Of a DNA stretch of 9,006 nt, positions 5,831 to 9,006 are shown in pieces; positions within the stretch are counted from its first letter, which is position 1, and each line of letters starts with the position of its first letter. Location: assembly GCA_023405875.1 (NCBI GenBank), contig JAEXXN010000235.1:1-9006 (forward strand), written 5' to 3'. The translations under genes and the position numbers were made by a program. Below the pieces are notes generated by a model that was not told the DNA's origin, did not search any database, and saw nothing but the letters and a program-made list of their open reading frames with translations. The DNA is from Bacillota bacterium. Its GTDB lineage: Bacteria > Bacillota > Clostridia > Lutisporales > Lutisporaceae.

Positions 5831-5857
5831 AATTTTAAAGATATAGGAGAGATATAA

Positions 5858-7768
5858 ATGATAGCATTATCAATGAAGGATATAGAAAAATATTATGGAG
5901 CCAATAAGGTGTTGTCCTGTATCACCTTTGAGATAAATGAGGGAGAGAAGGCAGCAATCGTCGGACAGAACGGCTGCGGCAAGACCACGCTGTTCAGGCT
6001 GATTGCAGGCACCGAGAAATATGAAAAGGGTATGCTCGCCTTAAGGAAGGGCATCAGGGCCGGGTATCTGGAGCAGATCCCCGGAGGGTTTGAAGGCTGC
6101 AGCGTATATGAGGTATTGCTTGACGGGGTGCAGGAGGTTATGAAGCTGAGAGCCTCCCTTGCAGAAATGGAAAGTAAAATGTCGGTTGAAAAGGATGAGG
6201 TCCTGCTTTCGGAACTGGTTGCAGGCTACGGTAAGCTGGTTGAACGGTATGAGAGCCTGGAGGGCTACAGTGTTGAGAGCAGGGTAGATATGGTTACCAC
6301 AGGCCTCCGGATACCGAAAAGTATGTATGAGATGGATTTCGGGAATTTGAGCGGCGGGGAAAAGACCAGGGTGCTTTTCGCCCGGATACTGATAGCCCAG
6401 CCGGAGCTTCTGCTCCTTGACGAGCCTACCAACCATCTGGACACAGATTCGATAGAATGGCTGGAGGGCTATATAAGGGAATTTGAGGGGACTGTGCTCA
6501 TCATATCCCACGACAGGTACTTCCTTGACAGGGCGGTGGGAAGGATAATCGAGGTAGAGGATGGAGAATGCCAGAGCTATGAGGGCAATTATTCATATTA
6601 TGTAAAGGAAAAGGAAAGAAGGCTGCTTGTAGAATTTGACAATTACCAGGACCAGCAGAAAAAGATAAAGAAGATGGAAGAGGTGATAAAAAGACTGAGG
6701 GATTGGGGGAACCGGGGAGATAACGAAAAATTCTTCAGAAAGGCTGCCAGCATACAGAAGGCCCTGGACAGGATGGAAAGAATAAACAGGCCTGTGCTGG
6801 ACCGAAAAGGAGTATCCATAACCCTTGAGGCAAGCGGAAGAAGCGGAAAGGACGCGGTGGTCTGCGAAGGTGTGGGAAAGGCTTTTGGCTCCAGGCTGCT
6901 GCTCAGGAATGCTGATATGCAGGTCAGGTTCGGTGAAAGGGTGGGGATATTAGGAGCAAACGGTTCAGGGAAAAGCACCCTTATAAAAATGATATTGGGG
7001 ATAGAGGCCCCTGACGAGGGTACTGTAAAGACAGGTGCAAATGCAAAGCTTGGCTATATGGAGCAGAGCATAGAATTTGAGGATGAGAGCAGGACTGTGC
7101 TGGAGGAATTCAAGTCAAGGCTTACCCTGTCTGAAGGAGAGGCAAGGGGAAGGCTTGCGCGCTTCCTGTTTTTCAAGGATTCGGTGTTCAAGCGGGTATC
7201 GGGGCTCAGCGGCGGGGAGAAGGCACGGCTGAAGCTTGCCGAGCTTATGTACAGCGATATTAACCTGCTGATAATGGATGAGCCTACCAACCACCTGGAT
7301 ATCTCAACAAGGGAGGCATTGGAAGCTGCCCTTGAGGATTTTGAAGGTACGATAGTATTTATATCCCATGACAGGTATTTCATAAACAGGCTGGCCGACA
7401 GGCTTTACAACATAGAGGGGGATACCCTGGCGGAATACTGCGGGAACTATGATTATTTCAAGGAAGAATTCAGCAGGAGAGTCAGGCCTGAAGAAGCAAA
7501 AGAAGAAAATAAAAAGCAAAACAAACCGACGGTACAGGTAAAAAAACCGTCAATGCAATCAAATAATGAGAAAAGAAGGCTGGAGGAGCTGGAAAACGGC
7601 ATAGCAGCCATGGAGGAAGAGATAAAGAGCATAAAAGCGGCAATGAATGATATTGCCAAGGCTGCTGATTATGTATTTCTGCAGGAGATGGGAAGCAAGC
7701 TAAGTGAAAAGGAAGCGGTCCTTGAGAAGCAGTATGAGCTATGGCAGGAGCTGGCTCAACAAGTGTAG
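5858..7768 (+). CDS. ABC-F family ATPase (ribosome-associated, two ABC domains)
   Basis: A 636-aa cytoplasmic protein with two tandem ABC ATPase domains and no membrane segments, the hallmark of ABC-F translation factors that bind the ribosomal E site. Domain 1 has Walker A GQNGCGKTT (36-44), signature LSGGE (164-168) and Walker B ending DEPTNHLD (188-195, catalytic Glu189). Domain 2 has GANGSGKST (366-374), LSGGE (450-454) and DEPTNHLD (474-481, Glu475). Both sites look competent. The linker between them (about 245-320) is a charged helical hairpin containing DWGNRGDNEKFFRKAASIQ, the P-site tRNA-interaction motif region. After residue 540 a Lys/Glu-rich spacer leads to a C-terminal coiled coil. 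Overall size resembles the YdiF/YfmR-type clostridial and bacillary members. Some ABC-F proteins protect against ribosome-targeting antibiotics, others are housekeeping; sequence alone does not decide. TAGGAGAG (5844-5851) supports the ATG. The leader terminator suggests inducible expression. It is 39 bases before a SagB-like gene, probably one operon. Confidence 0.93.
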   Translation: MIALSMKDIEKYYGANKVLSCITFEINEGEKAAIVGQNGCGKTTLFRLIAGTEKYEKGMLALRKGIRAGYLEQIPGGFEGCSVYEVLLDGVQEVMKLRASLAEMESKMSVEKDEVLLSELVAGYGKLVERYESLEGYSVESRVDMVTTGLRIPKSMYEMDFGNLSGGEKTRVLFARILIAQPELLLLDEPTNHLDTDSIEWLEGYIREFEGTVLIISHDRYFLDRAVGRIIEVEDGECQSYEGNYSYYVKEKERRLLVEFDNYQDQQKKIKKMEEVIKRLRDWGNRGDNEKFFRKAASIQKALDRMERINRPVLDRKGVSITLEASGRSGKDAVVCEGVGKAFGSRLLLRNADMQVRFGERVGILGANGSGKSTLIKMILGIEAPDEGTVKTGANAKLGYMEQSIEFEDESRTVLEEFKSRLTLSEGEARGRLARFLFFKDSVFKRVSGLSGGEKARLKLAELMYSDINLLIMDEPTNHLDISTREALEAALEDFEGTIVFISHDRYFINRLADRLYNIEGDTLAEYCGNYDYFKEEFSRRVRPEEAKEENKKQNKPTVQVKKPSMQSNNEKRRLEELENGIAAMEEEIKSIKAAMNDIAKAADYVFLQEMGSKLSEKEAVLEKQYELWQELAQQV

Positions 7769-7807
7769 CTGGCGAAACAGAGCAAAATGAACAGAGAGAG
7801 GTGCAGT

Positions 7808-8554
7808 ATGGATAAGATAAAGAAAAACAGAGAGTTTATGAGATCCAATTTTCTCGAAACGGACGAGATCAAGACAGATCAGGAGCTGGAGCTTCCGCAG
7901 CCGCCCCTTGAAAAGCCTTATGGGGAAGCGGCTGAGTTGGTAGAGCTGCCTTTGGCCAAGGAAGCAGAGCTGGAAAAGGCAGACATATATAAATGCATGA
8001 AATCCAGAAGGAGCAGGAGAAAGTATTCAGCAAAGCCCATCACCCTTAAAGAGCTTTCCTTCCTGCTTTGGGCTACCCAGGGGGTTGACAAGACCTTGAA
8101 AAACAATTATGCAACCTTGCGCCCGGTGCCCTCGGGAGGAGCAAGGCATGCTTTTGAGACCTACCTTGCGGTAATGAATGTAGAAGGCCTGAAAAAAGGC
8201 ATGTACAGGTACCTGCCTTTGGAGCATAAGCTTTTGTTCATGTATGAAGATGAAGCTATCGCAGGGAAAGTGATAAGTGCGACCCTGGATCAGAAATTTT
8301 CGGGCCTTGGGGCGGTCACCTTCATATGGAGCTGTGTTCCATACAGAAGTGAGTGGAGATATAGCTTCAGCGCGCACAAGACCATGCTTCTGGATGCCGG
8401 ACATGTATGCCAGAACCTGTACCTGGCCTGTGAGGCTGCCGGCTGCGGTACCTGCGCCATAGCGGCATATGACCAGAAGCTTGCTGATGAGCTGATAGGG
8501 GTGGACGGAGAAGATGAATTCGCATTATATATAGCTCCTGCAGGCAAGCTGTAA
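7808..8554 (+). CDS. SagB/ThcOx-type flavin oxidoreductase (nitroreductase-like)
   Basis: A 248-aa FMN-dependent oxidoreductase of the nitroreductase superfamily. Marks of the SagB/ThcOx branch are the basic motif SRRSRRKY (67-73 region), LSFLLWATQGV (83-93), RPVPSGGARHAFETYLAV (105-122) and the C-terminal block LLDAGHVCQNLYLACEAAG followed by CGTCAIAAYD. In peptide toxin clusters, SagB oxidises azolines to azoles, but no cyclodehydratase (SagC/D) or precursor peptide is in this window; many stand-alone homologues exist with unknown substrates. I prefer ATG 7808 over ATG 7787 because GAGAGGTG lies just before the former, while nothing like a binding site precedes the latter (which would add seven residues). 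No signal peptide is seen. It follows the ABC-F gene by 39 bases in the same direction, so co-expression is likely. Family firm, function open. Confidence 0.87.
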   Translation: MDKIKKNREFMRSNFLETDEIKTDQELELPQPPLEKPYGEAAELVELPLAKEAELEKADIYKCMKSRRSRRKYSAKPITLKELSFLLWATQGVDKTLKNNYATLRPVPSGGARHAFETYLAVMNVEGLKKGMYRYLPLEHKLLFMYEDEAIAGKVISATLDQKFSGLGAVTFIWSCVPYRSEWRYSFSAHKTMLLDAGHVCQNLYLACEAAGCGTCAIAAYDQKLADELIGVDGEDEFALYIAPAGKL

Positions 8555-8587
8555 ACGGAATATCCGCCGATCATAAGGAGACGAAAA

Positions 8588-8617
8588 ATGTCCGGCGCTC
8601 TGCAAAGGACAGAATAG
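8588..8617 (+). other. Nine-codon ORF with an ideal ribosome binding site
   Basis: ATAAGGAG (8573-8580) is seven bases before an ATG that opens a frame of only nine codons, MSGALQRTE, ending in TAG. The site is better than those of several real genes here. It may be a leader peptide for the small gene 80 bases downstream, the decayed start of a lost gene, or chance. Translation is not shown. Confidence 0.35.
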
Positions 8618-8619
8618 AA

Positions 8620-8629
8620 CCTGTACAGG
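8620..8629. promoter_or_regulatory. Perfect 10-base palindrome upstream of a TATAAT
   Basis: CCTGTACAGG lies 10 bases before TATAAT (8640-8645), that is, at the -35 position of a possible weak promoter for the small gene at 8698. There is no -35 match, so an activator or repressor site is conceivable but not shown. Confidence 0.25.
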
Positions 8630-8697
8630 CCCACTTGTATATAATGTAATAAACGTTTTGTACTGTCATATCATGGGAAATGGCGGTGAGCATAGGC

Positions 8698-8883
8698 ATG
8701 AAAGCAGGAGATCTGGTAAAAGTAAACGACACCAGCGACTGGAGCGGTCTATATGGGATCATAGACAGGGTGTATGGGAATACTGCATTTGTGTTTTGTA
8801 CCAAAAGGCCCGGTAAGCTTCACCGGGTAGCCCTGGGTCAATTACTGAAGGTCAGCCTTAAAACAAAGGACACAAAAAGATAG
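8698..8883 (+). CDS. Small hypothetical protein, KOW/SH3-like barrel
   Basis: A 61-aa protein starting MKAGDLVKVNDTSDWSGLYG and ending KTKDTKR. The pattern of a short acidic-to-basic beta-strand series with G-LYGIIDRVYGNTAFVF followed by a basic segment (TKRPGKLHRVALGQLLKV) suggests a small SH3-like or KOW-type barrel, often nucleic-acid or protein binding; this is inferred from pattern only and no specific family is recognised. ATG 8698 is preferred because GGCGGTGAG (8682-8690) sits seven bases upstream; the earlier in-frame ATG at 8680 has no spaced binding site and overlaps that element. The stop codon lies inside the stem of a strong terminator, so this is the last gene of its transcript. 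It may belong to the ABC-F/SagB-like unit, 143 bases back, or use its own weak promoter near 8640. Confidence 0.65.
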   Translation: MKAGDLVKVNDTSDWSGLYGIIDRVYGNTAFVFCTKRPGKLHRVALGQLLKVSLKTKDTKR

Positions 8884-8901
8884 GGGGCCCCCTGTCTTTT
8901 T
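8874..8901. terminator. Strong, nearly symmetric intrinsic terminator
   Basis: The block AAAAAGATAGGG at 8874-8885 pairs with CCCTGTCTTTTT at 8890-8901 with one wobble pair and a GGCC loop; the right arm ends in a T-run and the left arm supplies A-residues that read as T on the other strand. It overlaps the stop codon of the small gene (8881-8883) and could end transcription from both sides. Confidence 0.85.
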
Positions 8902-8956
8902 ACTTTTGAAGCTTAGCAAAACACTCTGTCATTTTTTTAACAAATGAAAAATATTA

Positions 8957-8985
8957 TTGACAGTTAATGTCAAGAATAGTATAAT
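8957..8985 (+). promoter_or_regulatory. Consensus sigma-A promoter with an overlapping 17-base dyad
   Basis: TTGACA (8957-8962), 17-base spacer, TATAAT (8980-8985): a perfect consensus promoter pointing out of the right edge. The -35 is one half of a dyad, TTGACAGTTAATGTCAA (8957-8973), so a repressor or Crp/Fnr-like regulator could bind there. The regulated gene is not in the window. Confidence 0.8.
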
Positions 8986-9006
8986 TAATTTTATTCAAGA
9001 TAAGTC

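Noticed and set aside
6041..6511. Open frame of 156 codons on the minus strand
   Set aside because: Antisense to the first ABC domain of the ABC-F gene; a shadow frame.
7787..7807. Earlier ATG for the SagB-like gene
   Set aside because: No binding site before it, whereas ATG 7808 has one at proper spacing.
1..9006. CRISPR array, tRNA, rRNA, transposase or phage gene
   Set aside because: No regularly spaced direct repeats, no tRNA-like cloverleaf or rRNA sequence noticed, and no protein of those families in any frame.

Overview
The window looks like a piece of chromosome from a low-to-mid GC Gram-positive anaerobe, most likely of the class Clostridia. This is inferred from the strong Shine-Dalgarno sites, sigma-A type promoters, frequent AGG/AGA and ATA codons, T-rich intrinsic terminators and the gene families present. 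No rRNA, tRNA, phage, transposase or CRISPR sequence is seen, so the genus cannot be fixed.

Layout from left to right. (1) 1-366, minus strand: the N-terminal 122 codons of a GNAT acetyltransferase that runs off the left edge. (2) 367-681: a divergent intergenic region holding a long imperfect palindrome (400-562) and back-to-back candidate promoters. (3) 682-1770 plus: a TelA-type toxic anion resistance protein, then 1847-3616 plus: an M3 oligoendopeptidase F. (4) 3617-3929: a second, larger palindrome (3630-3863) between convergent genes, with two GC-rich hairpins at its tip. (5) 3930-4394 minus: a Nim-like flavin-binding split-barrel protein, divergent from (6) 4598-5533 plus: an M19 membrane-type dipeptidase. 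(7) 5534-5857: a 324-base leader with a near-consensus promoter, a 52-codon TTG-start ORF and an intrinsic terminator ending 27 bases before the next start codon. (8) 5858-7768 plus: a two-domain ABC-F ATPase, then 7808-8554 plus: a SagB/ThcOx-type flavin oxidoreductase. (9) 8555-9006: a nine-codon ORF with an ideal ribosome binding site, a 61-aa small beta-barrel-like protein, a strong terminator, and a consensus promoter carrying a 17-base dyad that drives something beyond the right edge.

Most genes are housekeeping or stress-type functions: peptide turnover (oligoendopeptidase F, dipeptidase), stress or xenobiotic handling (TelA, Nim-like, ABC-F, SagB-like) and one acetyltransferase. The most interesting material is non-coding. 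The ABC-F gene appears to be reachable only by read-through of an intrinsic terminator behind a translated leader, which is the arrangement of ribosome-mediated attenuation known for antibiotic-responsive ABC-F genes. The two large palindromes have a shared design, long outer stems around short GC-rich inner hairpins, but different sequences, and they look like non-autonomous repeat elements or structured RNAs. No clearly new multi-gene system is visible.
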